Assembly: GCA_021018995.1 (NCBI GenBank)
Contig: CM037597.1
Span: 33,172,936 to 33,236,935, forward strand
DNA length: 64,000 bases
Direction of reading: 5' to 3'
Source: Chloranthus sessilifolius
Lineage: Eukaryota > Streptophyta > Magnoliopsida > Chloranthales > Chloranthaceae
The notes below the pieces were generated by a model. It did no database searches, was not told the origin of the DNA, and saw only the letters and a program-made list of their open reading frames with translations. Of this stretch, positions 35,753-49,179 are shown one piece after another (position 1 is the stretch's first letter; each line of letters begins with the position of its first letter). A program made the translations under genes and the position numbers.

Positions 35753-38700
35753 TGTGATAGCCCAATTTTCTCTAAGCACAAAATCCTGTGAAATATTTTT
35801 TTTTTCTTCCTTACATCCTAAACTCAAGGAAAACCAGACCATCGGATAACACTTCATAATTCAAATACAGAAATACTTTGTATATCTACAAAAGTATAGT
35901 CAAAGCAAAGATATATATATGTAAAAAACAAACGTTTTCACTTTACATAATAATAAAACCAAAAAGGGCGCACAAGAAAACCACTGGTGATGACCGACCA
36001 TCACCTAAACAGTGGCTTCCAAAATATACTTACAAAATAAACCTTACAATGTATTTAATCCCCTGACATACCAAGTCCTAAATCCAAGAGATTCCAAAAA
36101 TCTACCATACAAATCCAAACATAACCAGCCCAAATCCTCACCTAAGGTAGAATTCCCCAAACGGGAGATCGCAAGCCTTTCTCTAAAGTTAGCTTCTGAT
36201 CCACTCTTGTACCTATGACGTATAGTCGAGGGATGAGCTATATCTAAGCTCAGTAAAGAAATATCACTAATATGTATATTATCACATCACGCATATATCT
36301 TATGATAAAATCACATACGTTTTCTAAATAAAGATGCACAACTTAAAGGATATTTAACTGGAAGTAAAACTAATATCAAATACAAATTTTTAAAGTTTAA
36401 TACATGATTTCAAAAACTTATTTCCGAAACTTATTCTCATAACAAAGGAAGAACTTAAATTGATCAGTTAAATAATCTCTCTAGCATAGATAACATCGAG
36501 CCCCAGATGGGAATACCCACCATCGTCATTCACATGAACTATTTGTATGATGCCCAAGTCCCTTCAAATTAGGTGACTTGTGCCGAAGGAAATATTTTCA
36601 CTGATTAGAAATCAAAGAACGAATATCTCACAGTACCGGAGCACAATTGTACAGATATCCCGCCATACTGGTCACGGATATCCCATTGTGTCAATCACGG
36701 ATATCCAGCCATGTCGGTTGGGTATCCACATAACCTTAAATCAAAGTGTAAATTTAACTTATAGTTTATCACCGTGAAATGTGGTATCTTATAATTAGGT
36801 TCGAAGCTTCACATCTCATATACATATTTATTTACATCTTTCTGATGTCACGCACATATATACAAATCTAAATGCACATACTCACACACGCTTTTGATAT
36901 TTTAAATCCATGAATGATATTCATGCTAAATAACTGACAAGTTTCACAAATCACATAAATTTCTATCACATCCCAAAATTCATGCTAAATGTAATCAAAT
37001 GCATATGTTACAGAGTTTTTCCTACCTCAAATCACGCTCATCACATGCCACACCTAGCTCTCATGAGATCTCACACGCAAGCTTAACACTTTAGTCCTAT
37101 ATTCAAAATGTCCAAATACCCTTAGGAATGCATAAGAAAAACCTAAGATACGTATTTCTAAAGAATTCTAACGAAAAGAAACAAAATAGATTTGACTCTA
37201 TTTCTCGCACGAGCGAGCCCTGGAGCTCGGGTGGGCGAGCTCACAAACACCCCAGATCTCACATGAGCAATTGGCTTTTAGCTTACTGAAACTAGGTATG
37301 TGAGGCCACGCGCGAGCGAGCTTTAAGTTCACTTAAATCCTCGTGCGAGCGAGTCTCAGAGCCTCAAAGGCTAACTATGCCTTTTGAAAGCCTCTCGCGC
37401 TCAATCTACATCGCACATACCATGAGATATCAAGGATTGCTTCAAATTACTAATAAATTTGAGGTATTTACATGTTCTCACAAAATCGAGGCAGAAATGG
37501 GCAAATTTGTGCTAACTCGGAACTTGACCTAACTTATCACTAAATTTTTACCTTTAAAACTTTGGTTTCACTAAATTATTAATTTAGAAAAGTTGTAGAT
37601 ATCATTGTCCTCTTTCCAACTCCTCAAGAATCGCTCAATGGAGTTCGGAGAAGAAAGTTACGGCTAAAATACCGAGACTGCATCTGTCGCGAGCGCATAC
37701 TTGCATGAGCGAGCTTCAAGGTCGGGTGAGCGAGTCTCAGTGGCACGCCCAGCTCAAGCGAGCGAGTTCAAAGAACGGGCAAGCGACTGTGTCAGATTTT
37801 ACACATTTTGGGATTTTTAAAACCCATTTTTACAACAAAATTCAATCTTTTTTATCCTAATCTTTTACACACCTTTAAGAAACCTATATTTAGTTTAATA
37901 TATGGAAGAATTGCGCTATTTACCTCTTTAAATTAGGCACGAAACGTTCTCAATGATCGAATTGTCTTCTTTCTTGCAATAAATGGGTTTCAAAACCCCT
38001 TTTTATCTTTCCAAGCTCTAAAATCACTATGATGCCGACACGATTGTAGGGTGATCTTCCACACACTCTTCGCACAAAGATTCTCGTGTGAAAAGATTTG
38101 TGTGTTTTTGCTGGTAAATCTTAGCGATAACACACGAATCTTTTCCCATGAGAATGGGTTTTCAAAACCCCATTCAGCCTCAAACCACATCCCACAACTC
38201 ATCAATCATCGAAACACGACCACAATTCTCTTCCTCACACAAGTTCACAAATCTTCACGAAAATCCAACACTTCGGAGGACACGAATCCAACGTATCCTT
38301 CTTCTCCTTCATATTTTCTCTCATCCTTCATATTTTCTCTCTTCTCCTTAATATTTTCTCTCTTTCTTCTCTCTCAACCCTCTCATGTAAAACAACAAAA
38401 CCCCACAAATGGTGTGCATGAGATGTGAGACGCCTCTCCCATTTATCCCTTGGTTTGATCCCTTGTGAAACACATACACACAACATGTGTGTTCATTCTT
38501 AACCTTCTACTCCACATGGTGTGATGCACACACACACATTTCACTTGTATATTTCAATTTCTTTTCCAAGGACTTAGGCTTGGTGTGAAGCACACATACA
38601 CAAGTTTTTCACACCAACCAAGGCCCAAAGTTAGTCCAACTGTCGGCCCAATCAGTTGGCCCATTAGTTCAGCCCAAATTAATCAGCCCAATCAAATTCG

Positions 38701-38832
38701 GCATGTTTTAAATCATTAATAAACCTTCATTAATAGTCAATTTTGCTTCTAGGTTTCACATGAATACAAAGTGTATCCCCAGGCATGCTCACTTAGTCAG
38801 TATATGCGGGTTCAAAATTTAGGGATGTTACA
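35753..38832 (-). repeat. Element 1 5' LTR, unit B
   Basis: TGTGATAGCCC to GATGTTACA. It contains a GGATATCC minisatellite (36620-36720), GCGAGCGAGC-type motifs (37200-37400 and 37680-37795) and the conserved U3 box (37580-37680). Confidence 0.92.
37200..37795. repeat. GCGAGCGAGC-type motif array in the element 1 LTR
   Basis: Many variants of CGAGCGAGCTC or CGCGAGCGAGC occur near 37205, 37222, 37240, 37313, 37345, 37393, 37688, 37708, 37728 and 37758, among otherwise AT-rich sequence. This is the element 1 counterpart of the arrays in the other families. The array in the left LTR (6150-6310) is more decayed. Confidence 0.65.
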
Positions 38833-39146
38833 GAGTTTCCTTTGAGGAGCTCAAGTTTGCTTGCCCCACTGACAAGCACCACAAATCGGGTCAAAAAATT
38901 TTCTTAGTTTGGGTAGACCTTTGACATTTTGTCGTTAGCAATCTTCACAAGGTCCTCGGTATTCATATGACCTAGACGACGATGCCACAATTCAAGCTCT
39001 TCACTAGAAGCCAACAGGCAAGAGATTGCACATGAAATGTATAACAGTTATCTGAATATCTGATTCCACTTAGAAAAACATTTCCAAACTTAGTAAAAGT
39101 AATGTTCATCCCTTCATCACACAGTTGACTAATGCAAATTAGAATA
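38833..39146 (-). pseudogene. Copia GAG-pre-integrase segment (unit B)
   Basis: Duplicate of 18142-18455 with the same ISQLCDEGMNITFTKFGNVF stretch. It is broken. Confidence 0.85.
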
Positions 39147-42100
39147 TGTAATGACCCAAAATTTTCAAACTCGAACATGACTGGTCCCGTGTGCGTGGCT
39201 GGCACAGAAATCGATGTAGCCTTAAAATTTTAAATAAATAATTAATTAGTTAGGAGAAAGTGTGTGATAAGAAAGAAGTTTCAAGGTTTAATTTAAACCT
39301 TTAGTGAATGAGCCGTGCACCAACTCTTGGTGTGCCACTCAGCACTGTAACTGAACCTATGGGATGAGGATAGAATTTAAGTGAGAAATATCCTTGATAT
39401 TAGTTGGGTTTCATTCGGTTATAAGAGGGGAGAATGGGTGGTTAAGTTTAGCCTTTTGAAATTTGTAGAGAGAGAAAGAGAGTGAGAGTTTGAAAGAGCT
39501 GACCCAGCCATTTGAGATTCGTCACCTTCAAGACCCAACTTGAAATTCGACCATGAGATCACGATCGTGCCATGAACTCCGCACTCTTTGCAAAACGCTT
39601 TACGCTGACCACCATATGGGTTTCACTTCCGAGCCAATCCCAATCATTGGAAACCTTTGAATTTGAATCGAGTGTGAACCGATCGTCTAGCAATTGTTAA
39701 CCGCACTTTGAATAGGTTAAGATCGATGCGTAAGGATGAACAACATCATCTTGAGTTCATTGTGATCGATCGCTATGGAATCGCCGTAGAAATCCAAAGG
39801 TTTCGCTTCAAAACCCTCATTCAGCAACGTTTCACATACGCTGCGAAAACAACCTCAAAAGGTGAGCTCAATAATGATTTATGGTTGTATAAATTATCTC
39901 TAAATATAGATTGGTTGGTATGTGAAAGGTGGAAAAAATTGGATTAATTTTGGAGAAAAATAGACCAAGGAAGATGCCCGAAGGGTTCTGAACCCGAGAA
40001 AATTGAATGTTCGAATTGGAGATCGAGCGTTCAAAATGGAAATCGAATGATCAAATTTTAAAAGAGATGCCAGATTCCCAAGAAAATCAAACGTTCAAAT
40101 TGAAAATCAAACGTTTGAATTGGAAATCGACCGTTCGAATTGGATTGAATGTGCCGACATAACTTCGGTATTTTGGCCGTAATGTTTTACTCCAAACTCC
40201 GATTGATGCAATTCTTATGGAGTTGAAAAGAGGACAACGAGCTCTACAACTTTTGTGAATTAATCAACTCTTGAATCAACTGTTTTAAAGGTCACAATTG
40301 AGTAGGAGGTTGGGTAAAATTCCAAACTAGCAGAAACTTGCCCATTTCGGCATCGATTTTGAGAAATCATATAAATATGTCAAATTTGTTAGCAAGTAGA
40401 ATTTTTCCTTAATACATAATCGTATGTGTGATGTAGATTGAGAGTTGGATACCATAGATAAGGACTTTTGGATTGCTTTGAATCGCTCCGAATCAGTAGT
40501 AGGGGAAACTCAACGAAAAATTGCATTTTATAAATCTGGTTCATAGTTTCTTACGGCTTCAAATTTGATGTTTGACATGATACCTTCTTTCAATTCTGAT
40601 ATGTTCTATTTCTGTCTTGTTTCCACATATGATCTAATTATTCTGTTTATCCGCTTTTGATTCAATTTGTTTTATTTAATTAAGTTTGATCTGATTCATT
40701 CTGATTATACGTTCATTCTGTTAAATATGATCCTTCCAGTTTTTGTATCGATTTGTTTTGTTCAGTTAGGTTTAATCTGATTCATTCTGATGATACATTC
40801 ATTCTATTAAATATGATCCTTTTTATTTTTATTTATGATCTGTTCTGTCGAAATTACATACGAACCGTGAATTTGAATGAATAAGGAACTGTGTACAATA
40901 AGAAAGCGTAATATGATAACACATGACTTTTGAGCCTGAGTCATACTGAGGTCTGTTTCTCAAACACATGAAACTTGGAACGTAGGCATCCATGTATGGA
41001 TGCAACACCTCTATGGCAGTATGATATGCCACATGCTGTATATCCAAGGTTACTACGGAACCCGTCCCTTGAAAAGCGTGATTGTGAAGCTATCACACTG
41101 TGACCCATTCTCATTACAATTAAAATTATAGGAAGTAAAACTAGATTATTGAAGACTTTGACCAGGAGTTTTGGAATTTGATTAGAAATTGAAAGGTTAA
41201 TCATTAGTCATAGGATGATTGGAATCTAAGCTTTAGAAACAGGATAGACTTAGTGTTGAGTAATTCAGTTAAGTAGGAACATTGAACCCTGTATTTGAGA
41301 GTGAATGTGAATATTGAGAATATATTTGAACTTTGACTATGAGTGGACATTGACAAGTGGGCTGGTACAACAATGGTCCATACACATTATATAGCATTCA
41401 TATGAGGGCCGATACGACGGCGGTCTGCACGCATTGCATGGCATGTATATGAGGGCCGGTACAACAACGGTCCGTATGCATTTCATAGCATACATAAGTG
41501 AACACAATGAGTGAAGTGAACACAGTGAAATGACCACAGTATGTGAAGTGAACGCAATGAAATGACCACAGTGAGTGAAGTGAACACAGTGAGTGAAGTG
41601 AACGCAGTGAAATGACCAAAGTGAGTGAAGTGAATACTAAGTGAGTGATGGGAACGCAATGGTTAAAGTTAACATGGAAATCTGTGATTTGAGTATAATG
41701 AATAAGAAAATACAAACTTTTGTTCTGCCATCAAATGCCTGATTTGTTATCACTTTTGTTCTGCCATCAAAAGTCTGATTTGTTAAATCTTTGAATTTCG
41801 TCTTTTACTATCTTATCTGCTTCCACTTTAAACTATTAATAAGATGTAACTGCCATTGATGTTCTTCTACTGAACTTAGATGTTAGCTCACCCCCGACTA
41901 TACGTCACAGGTATAGGTTTGAGGAAGGCCTAGACTACATACTGAAGAATAGGAGCTACTTTGTCTTCTATTTTGGGATCGTAGATTTCAAATATTGTGA
42001 ATTTGGTAAGTTAAGCATGGTACTTTTGTATTGTTGTACACTACCTTTAGGTGATGGTTAGACATCACTGGTGTTTGTTTAGTTATGTTCTTGTTGAATA

Positions 42101-42261
42101 TTAGAACTGGATGTTTTAATTATACCTTATGTTTGTGCCAAATATTTTGTATCAGATTGTGATCTATGATCTGGCGGTCTGGGTTTTCCAATTTGGTTTA
42201 AGGTTAAAGAAAAAAAAAATGTATCTCAAAAAATTAGGTTGGGAAAATTCGGCCTGTCACA
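39147..42261 (+). repeat. Element 2 5' LTR, unit B
   Basis: TGTAATGACCC to GCCTGTCACA. The palindromic array lies at 39998-40150 and minisatellites at 41359-41662. Confidence 0.92.
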
Positions 42262-42437
42262 GTTGGTATCAGAGCTTTGGCTTTAGGTCTTATGGGAGAC
42301 TGTGAGCCAACTCTAAAAGCAGGAATATGGCATTATATTCTGTCGAAACATAAGAGAGTCAGTCTATGTTAGGTTATGGCTATGGGTCATCACGATCACT
42401 TCTGATTGAATCTTTTTATTGAACATTACAGATCAGT

Positions 42438-43548
42438 ATGGCCCCACATGTTAGAGGAGTTAGAGGCAGATCGAGACCGGTCCACATGACGAATGTTCCT
42501 GAAGGAGATGATACGTCGCGTGGGAATGATAGTGGTATTGATAGACAGGTGTTGGGAGCCTTGGCAATCAATATGTCTCAACAGATGGCTTCAATGGCTC
42601 AACAGACAGCCTCAATGGCCCAGCAGGTAGAGTTACTTGTAGCCAGGAACCAACCTTCCGGATTTGCAGAGTTTAGAAAGATGCATCCTTCAAGCTTTTC
42701 GGGTCATGTCGATCCACTTGAGGCCGAGAAGTGGTTGAATGAAATAGAGAAAATATTCGAGGTGCTCCAATGCATCGAAGTCGAGAAGGTTCGTTGGGCA
42801 ACCTTCAAGTTGGACGGAGAAGCTGACCCATGGTGGAAGTAAGTATCCAGAATTAGGGTGCTGGAATTTCCCAATACACCATGGATGTGGGCAGAATTTG
42901 TAGAGACATTCAATGATAAATACTTTCCCAGGATCATACGACACTAGTGGGAGGTCCAGTTCATCAAACTGGAGCAGAATTAGATGACTGTGTGTGAGTA
43001 TGAGGCTGAGTTTGATAGACTATCAAGATTTGTAGCTCAGCATGTGGCCATCGAGTTGATGAGGGCAAAAAAATTTCAACTTGGTCTGAGGCCTGACATC
43101 CAGGAGAGGGTGTCAATATTTGAGTTAGAAACGTATGTAAGGGTTATGTCCAAGGCCCTTATCGCCGAGGATGACATCGAGAAGATGTATCAGTGGAGAG
43201 ACCAATAGAATAGGAACGATGTAAGTCGAGCACCATCTTATGCTTCCGCTCAGCCAGGCACGGAACCAAGACTATTGATGCCAGCACCTATTCAGCCTGC
43301 GTAGACTGCGTACTCAAGACCATCCATGCCTATGTCTTCGAGACCTTTCCACCTTTAACACCCTATTATTGCTGCCGTGTCAGGGGTGCAACAACCTTCA
43401 CACAGTACTTCATCAGCATCAGTTGATCTTGTGCACGGTGTGGAAAAGGCCACAAGTCAGACAATTGTTGGTGGACTAAGGGAGCATGCCTTAAAAGTGG
43501 ACAGGTTGGACATCGGATAAGAGATTGTCCCCACATCCGAAATGACAA
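42438..43548 (+). pseudogene. Element 2 gag (unit B)
   Basis: Same domain order as 21752-22862: MAPHVRGVRGRSRP start, capsid core with SFSGHVDPLEAEKWL and FKLDGEADPWW, a YEAEFDRLSRF region, then two CCHC knuckles near 43430-43540. It differs from unit A at only a handful of residues. It is broken, with no pol following. Confidence 0.88.
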
Positions 43549-43968
43549 ACCTTTGTAGGTGAGTAGCTCACAAACTCAAGAGTTGCACCTCGTTGATACT
43601 CAGTGTATCTGTTGTTTTGGTATGAGCTTCATGAGGAAATGGACATCTTTGGTGTAACTTTTAAAAGACTCGTAAATTTAGTAGTAGTCGTGATTCGCCT
43701 TGTAAATGAATGGTTTACCTTTCATGTGAATGAATGGCTTAGATTTCTTCATGGTACTACTTTAACTATACATCTTTAGCAGGTGGTGGGTACCAACCAA
43801 TTCCTACGATCTATGCCAAAGTAATCAGATAAATTTTCGAGGACGAAAATTCCTTTGAGGGGTGAATGTAATAACTCTGTTTATTTTCGTTAATGTTAAA
43901 TCGTGCTTGTACGTTTTTAAATATGGTACATCGATTTTCGAGGACGAAATTCTTTAAGTTGGGAAGAA

Positions 43969-46900
43969 TGTAATGACCCAAAATTTTTAAACTCAAACTC
44001 AACTGATCCTGTGTACGTGGCCGGCACGGACATCGATGTAGCCTTAAATTTTTAAATAAATAAATAATTAGTTAGGAGAAAGTGTGATAAGAAAGAAGGT
44101 TAAAATGTTTAATTTGGGCTTTTAGTAGATGAGCCGTGCACCAACTCTTGGTGTGCCGCTCAGCACCGTAATCGAACCTATGGGATGAGGATAGAATTTA
44201 AGTGAGAAATATCCTTGATATTGGTTGGGTATCATTCGGTTATAAGAGTGGAAAATGGGCTGCTTAATGGCTAAGTTTAGCCTTTTGTAATTTATAGAGA
44301 GAGAAAGAGAGTGAGAGTTTGGAAGAGCCAACCCAACCATTTGAGATTCGTCACCTTCAAGACTCATCTTGAAATTTCGACCACGAGATCGTGATCGTGC
44401 CGTGAACTCCACACTCTTCGTAAAACGCTTGACGCTGATCACCGTAAGGGTTTCACTTCCGAGCCAATCCCTATCATTGAAAACCTTTGAATTTGAATTG
44501 AGTGTGAACCGATCATCTCGCGATTGTTAACCACACTTTGAATAGGTTAAGATTGACGCGTAAGGATGAACAACGTCATCTTAAGTTCATTGTGATCGAT
44601 CGCTGTGGAATCGCCGTAGAAATCTGAAGATTTCACTTCGAAACCCTTGTTCAACAACATTTCAAATAAGCCACGGAAATGTCCTCGGAAGGTGAGCTCA
44701 TTAATGATTTCTGGTTGTATAAATTATCTCTAAATATAGATTGGTTGGCATGTGAAAAGAGGAAGAAATCGAATTAATTTTGGGGAAAAATAGACCAACG
44801 AAGATGCCCAAAGGGTTCTGAACCCAAGAAAATTGAACGTTTGAATTAGAAATCAAATGTTTAAATCGAAATCGAACGTTCAAAATGGAAATTGAATGAT
44901 TGAATTTGAAAAGGGGTGCCAGATTCTTGAGAAAATCGAATGTTCAAATTGGAAATCGACCATTCGAATTTTACTGAATGTGCCGACATAGCTTGGTATT
45001 TTGGCCGTAACATTTTTCTCCGAACTCCGATTGATGCGATTATTATGGCGTTAGAAAGAGAACAACGATCTCTACAACTTTTGTGAATTAACCAACTCTT
45101 GAATCAACTATTTTAAAGGTCAAAATTGAGTAGGAAGTTGGGTCAAATTCATAATTAGCAAGAACTTGCCCATTTCTCCCTCGATTTTGAGAAATCATAT
45201 AAATATGTCAAATTTGTTAGTAATTAAAATTTATCCTTAATACATCATCATATGTGTGATGTAGATTGAAAGTTGGATATCGTAGATGACGATTGTTTGA
45301 TTGCTTTAAACGGCTTCGAATCCGTGGTAGGGGAAACTCAACGAAAATTGCATTTTATAAATCTGGTTCATAGTTTCTGATGGTTTCAAATTTGATGTTT
45401 GACATGATACCTTGTTTCTATTCTGAAATGTTCTATTTCCATCTTGTTTCCATATATGATCTAATGTTCTGTTTATCCACTTTTGATTCAATTCATTTTG
45501 TTTAGTAAGGTTTGATCTGATTCATTCCGATGATACGTTCATTATGTTAAATATGATCCTTCTTATTTTTGTTTCGATTCATTTTGCTTAGTTAGGTTTG
45601 ATCTGATTCGTTCTAATGATACGTTCATTCTGTTAAATATGATCTTTCCTATGTTTATTTATGATCTGTTCTGTCTAAATTGCATACGAACTGTGAATTC
45701 GAATGAATAGGGAACTGTATATAATAAGAAAGCGTAATATGATAAGACATGACTTTTGAGCCTCAGTCATAGTGAGGTCTTTTTTCCGGACACGTGAAAC
45801 TTAGAACATAAACGTTCATGTACGGATGTAACCCCTCTATGGCAGTATCAGATGCCACATTCAGTACATCCAGATTACTACGGACCCCGTCCCTTGAAAA
45901 GCGTGATTATAAAGCTATCACACTGTGACCCATTCTCATTACAATTAAGACAATTGAAATTATGGGAAGTGAAACTAGATTATTTAAGACTTTGACCAGG
46001 AGTTTTGGAATTTGATTAGAAATTGAAAGGTGAATCATTAGTCATAGGATGATTGGACTCTAAGCTTTAGAAACAGGATAAACTTAGTGTTGAGTAATTC
46101 AGTTGTCTATGAACCTTGAAAGCTGTATCTGAGAGTGAATGTGAATATTGAGAATATATCTGAACTTTGACTGTGAGTGGACATTGACAAGTGGGTCGGT
46201 ACGATGACGGTTCGTACGCATTGCATAACATTCATGTGAGGGCCGGTATGCATTGCATGGCATGCATATGAGGGCCGATACGGTGGCGGTTCATACACAA
46301 TTCATGGCATACATAAGTGAACACAGTGCGAGAAGTGAACACGGTGAAATGACCCTAGTGAGTGAAGTGAACGCAATGAAATGACCACAGTGAGCGAAGT
46401 GAACGCAGTGAGTGAAGTGAACACAGTGGAATGACCAAAGTGAGTGAAGTGAATACTGAGTGAGTGATGTGAACGCAATGGGTAAAGTGAACACGAGAGT
46501 CTGTGATTTGAGTATACTGAATAAGAAAATACAGACTTTTGTTTTACCATCAAATGTTTGATTTGTTATCACTTTTGTTTTGCCATCAAACGTTTGATCG
46601 GTTAAATCTTTGAATTTCATCTTTTAATATCTGATCTGCTTTCATTTTGAACCATTAGTAAGATGTAACTACTATTGATGTTCTTCTACTGAGCTTAGAT
46701 ATTAGCTCACCTTCGACTATACGTCACAGGTATAGATTTGAGAAGGCCTAGATTACTTACTGAAGAATAGGAGCTTCTGCCTTTGTCTTCTGTTTTGGGA
46801 TGGTAGATTTCGGATATTGTTAATTTGGTAAGCTAAGTTTGGTACTTTTGTATTGTTGTACACTACTGTTTGGTGTTGGTTGGCCATCAATGATGTTTGT

Positions 46901-47081
46901 TTACTTATGTTCTTGTTTAATATTAGAACTGGAGGTTGTAATTATTCCTTATGTTTGTACCAAATATTCTGTATCAGATTGTGATCTACGATCTGGCGGT
47001 CCAGGTTTTCTTATTTGGTTTGAGGTTAAAGAAAAAAAATGTATCTCAGAAAATTAGGTTGAGAAAATTTGGGCTGTCACA
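43969..47081 (+). repeat. Element 2 3' LTR, unit B
   Basis: TGTAATGACCC to GGGCTGTCACA, preceded by the polypurine tract (GTTGGGAAGAA). Palindromes lie at 44822-44980 and minisatellites at 46193-46490. Confidence 0.92.
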
Positions 47082-49126
47082 AATTTGCTTTTAGTCCATC
47101 AACATACAATACTTCATAAAGCTTTAGGCATCTTAGAGCAGCAACAACTCCTTTCCCAACAATTTCGGAACTGCCCCCATTTCTAAAAGTGACAGAATCA
47201 GAGTCACATTTTTCAAGAGATGAAAAATATGACTTGTTTCTAGTCATATGTTTTGAGAACCCACTGTCTAGAAATGACTTAGATGACACAAAAGCTTGCA
47301 ATGCAGTGTGAGCAACTAAAACATTTACAGTCTTTTTCTTCACACATTTCCACTCCATTAAATTTCCAAGACCCATCAATCGATAGAAAACTATCTTGTC
47401 ATGCTTTTGACGAAAAAGGTCCATTTTCCTTACAGGACAGGTGAAATTTATGTGTCCTTTTCTACTACAGTAGAAATAAATTTGACCCTTTTTGTCACTA
47501 GCCATTTTAGGATATGAGAGGGTAGGCAAAAGAGGAGGTAAAATAGATGAAGTTCTATTGCTTCCATTTTCTAGGATTTTGGGTACAAATTAATTTTTCT
47601 TTTCCTTTGTTCCCAGGAGCAGAGTGATTTACCTCCTTAAAACCCAACCCGATTTTATTATTCCAACCTTTGTAGACATCCCAAGCTCTTTGAGTGTCCA
47701 TCCTAGCATTTTGCAATTTTTCTAGGGTGACCTTTTCATTTGAAAGCTCCTTCTTAAGCCTTTCATTCTCAATGCAAAGGTTGTTATATTTGGAGCAATA
47801 CTCAGCTCCTTCAAATTCCAAAACTAACTTTTTCCCTTAAGTTTTTGACATCATTTTCCAAAATACCAATATTTTCAACCAAAAAATTGTACTCAACATT
47901 TTTTGAAACACAAGAAGATGTGAGTAATGACAATTCTTTGATTAACTTTATCTTGTCTTTGTTCAATTGAATGCTTACAAGGTAAAGTTCATGATAGGCA
48001 TCATTTATGTCCACTCTATCTTCATCTTCATCTGAGACAACAAGACTAGCAAGAGGATTATCTTGAGCCTCCTCATCAATGAAAGCTACAAATGCTCGAA
48101 ACCAATGTTGGGATGCATTTTACTCATTGGAGGAACTCTCCTCACTAGTGTCATCATCTTTTGTTATGGCCATGGCTTTAGATTTATCAACATTTTTCTT
48201 CTTGATGGGACAATCATAAGAAAAATGCCCATAGCCGCGATATTTGAAGCATTGGGTTTCCTTAGAAGATTCCTTATGTGATTTTTCGGTAAGAACCTTT
48301 GGTTTCTCAAAAGACTTGACAACACTCTATTTTTGAGAAATTTCTTAAATTCCTTGGCAAACAAGGCAAAGTCCTCATCATTATCACTTCCAAAATCTTC
48401 ATGTTCATCCTTTTTCTTGGACGATGAAAAAGCAGCACCTTTCCAATTTTGACTACCCTGAATCTCATATTCATAGGTTTGAAGGGATCCCACTAGCTCA
48501 TAAATGTTGATCAGGTCAATGTCCTTACTTTCTGAGATGGCCGTTACCTTTGGTCTAAACCTTTCAGGCAAGGATCTTAAAACATTCTTGATAATTTTAT
48601 TAGGTGGTATCTCATCTCCAAGGTAGAAGGAACTATTGACTATGTCATTTTGCTTAGTGTAGAAGTCCGTAAACTAATCATCATCATCCATTCGAAGATT
48701 TTCAAATTGCATTGTTAGCATCTGCAATTTGTTGATCTTAACTTGTGCGGTCCCTTTAAAGGTGGTCTCTAAGATATTTCAGGCCTCTCTAGCGACCTCA
48801 TAGTTATAAATTCTATGAACCTCAGTAGATGTTACAGCCCCAAAAATGGCGTACAAAGCTCTAGAGTTATCATTTGCAGCATGCTTTTCTTCACTACTTT
48901 AATGGTTAGTGGATTTTATAGTGATATTCTTAATTCCCTCAAAATGGACAATCTTTTGAGGTGGTGACCAACTACTCTCAGCAGCAGACCAAACCAAGAG
49001 GTCCATAGATCTAAGAAAAACCCTCATCCTAGCCTTCCAATAAGGATAATTGTGACCATCAAACAAAGGAGGTCGAGTTGTGGAAATAGCCTCTCTAGGT
49101 AAATGAGAATTTCCTGAATACACCAT
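47082..49126 (-). pseudogene. Copia gag and protease region (unit B)
   Basis: Duplicate of 26396-28440: Gag start MVYSGNSHLP at 49126, RPPLFDGHNYPYW, coiled coil (48014-47555), second CCHC knuckle near 47475-47425 and protease motif LDSGFSKHMT near 47265. It is broken like unit A. Confidence 0.87.
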
Positions 49127-49162
49127 AGACGCTTGATTAAAAAAGAATCAAAACGAGCAGAC

Positions 49163-49179
49163 GTTGGTTTGATACCAAA
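49163..49179 (-). other. Copia primer-binding site (unit B)
   Basis: TTTGGTATCAAACCAAC on the minus strand, adjoining the LTR at 49180. Confidence 0.7.

Larger units (their letters stand above)
31168..38832 (-). mobile_element. Element 1, right part only (unit B)
   Basis: Duplicated part of element 1, lacking the left LTR and the solo LTR. It holds the remainder of the ~820-bp repeats, the gag remnant, primer site and 5' LTR, and is followed by the GAGTT site at 38833-38837. Its left limit is the duplication junction, not a transposon end. Confidence 0.93.
39147..47081 (+). mobile_element. Ty3/gypsy element 2, unit B copy
   Basis: Duplicate of 18456-26395: 5' LTR 39147-42261, primer site 42264-42275, gag 42438-43548, 3' LTR 43969-47081. 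It arose by segmental duplication and not by a new transposition, because the flanking copia sequence is duplicated with it. Confidence 0.93.

Noticed and set aside
39147-47081. A second independent insertion of element 2
   Set aside because: The flanking copia sequence, MITE and flank are duplicated with it in the same order, so it is part of the 20.66-kb duplication.
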